DNA of 64,000 nt, from assembly GCF_000444995.1 (NCBI RefSeq), contig NC_022041.1, positions 1,462,001 through 1,526,000 of the forward strand, given 5' to 3'. Positions 63,977 through 64,000 of this stretch are shown piece after piece (position 1 is the first letter of the stretch; each line of letters opens with the position of its first letter). Origin of the DNA: Paracoccus aminophilus JCM 7686 (GTDB taxonomy: Bacteria > Pseudomonadota > Alphaproteobacteria > Rhodobacterales > Rhodobacteraceae). The translations under genes were made by a program, and so were the position numbers. A model generated the notes under the pieces. The model saw only the letters and a list, made by a program, of their open reading frames with translations. It searched no databases and had not been told where the DNA came from.

Positions 63977-64000
63977 ATGGCTATGGAAGCCCATGACATC
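63977..64000 (+). CDS. Start of a gene, possibly BolA family (cut by window end)
   Basis: GAGAGGTGA lies just before ATG at 63977, and the eight visible codons read MAMEAHDI. Many Rhodobacteraceae BolA/IbaG proteins begin in this way. Eight residues cannot prove it. Confidence 0.35.

Noticed and set aside
63757..63999. 80-codon minus-strand frame at the right edge
   Set aside because: No ribosome site or family pattern, and it overlaps a better plus-strand start with GAGAGGTGA.

Overview
The window is high-GC DNA with dense, short-overlap operons. It most likely comes from an alphaproteobacterium of the Rhodobacteraceae/Paracoccaceae (Paracoccus-like). The best pointers are a ferredoxin very close to Rhodobacter FdVI, a DUF2125 secreted protein, a TIGR01244/MBL/SulP sulfur cluster and the overall codon use. 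This placement rests on recognised families, not on a search.

Layout. 1-5.8 kb: the 3' part of an RND efflux pump gene, facing an exported metallopeptidase fused to a cysteine-less rhodanese domain. 6-13.3 kb: siderophore system 1, with an ABC importer (ATPase, two permeases, binding protein), a divergent TonB-dependent receptor and an AraC regulator. 13.5-20 kb: a DMT exporter and the glycerol-3-phosphate importer ugpBAEC with an endonuclease/exonuclease/phosphatase-family hydrolase as fifth gene. 20-25.6 kb: an MTHFR-like enzyme, tRNA-Gln, a HI0933-type flavoprotein, and a capsule operon kpsT-kpsE-kdsA. 25.8-32.9 kb: a uracil-DNA-glycosylase-like protein and SseB; the cell-wall pair DUF882 (YcbK-like) and L,D-transpeptidase (YcbB-like); an lpxD-ACP-KAS cluster suggesting special acyl chains for lipid A; and a [2Fe-2S] ferredoxin. 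32.9-40.2 kb: a TetR-like regulator, TypA, a 24-residue membrane peptide, a sulfur-handling operon (MBL persulfide dioxygenase-like, TIGR01244 protein, SulP), and a thioredoxin-like protein with phosphoglycolate phosphatase. 40.4-43.1 kb: a half-size EamA protein, and a divergent ArsR/MFS pair with two copies of a clear operator.

43.2-52.2 kb is the most interesting part. A TonB siderophore receptor is followed by eight overlapping genes whose order and types match fpvGHJK-fpvCDEF of Pseudomonas aeruginosa: a PepSY membrane reductase, three small membrane or periplasmic proteins, and a metal ABC importer with two different binding proteins. That system reduces ferri-pyoverdine in the periplasm and imports the released iron. 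The receptor's upstream region holds a strongly structured 76-nt element, and a motif ATTCCGAC-N10/11-GGAAT occurs upstream of both iron systems.

52.3-57.1 kb: a sulfotransferase, soxR with a near-ideal SoxR promoter and an MFS pump, and a LysR/SDR divergent pair. 57.1-61.3 kb looks like the decayed remnant of an element inserted at tRNA-Arg: a broken tyrosine recombinase next to the tRNA 3' end, a broken MocR-type fragment, a 19-bp perfect inverted repeat, and small cargo genes (SH3 lipoprotein, GNAT, DUF2834, YjdM, Excalibur). 61.4-64 kb: a GNAT enzyme, a DUF2125 exported protein, and the first codons of what may be a BolA-family gene.
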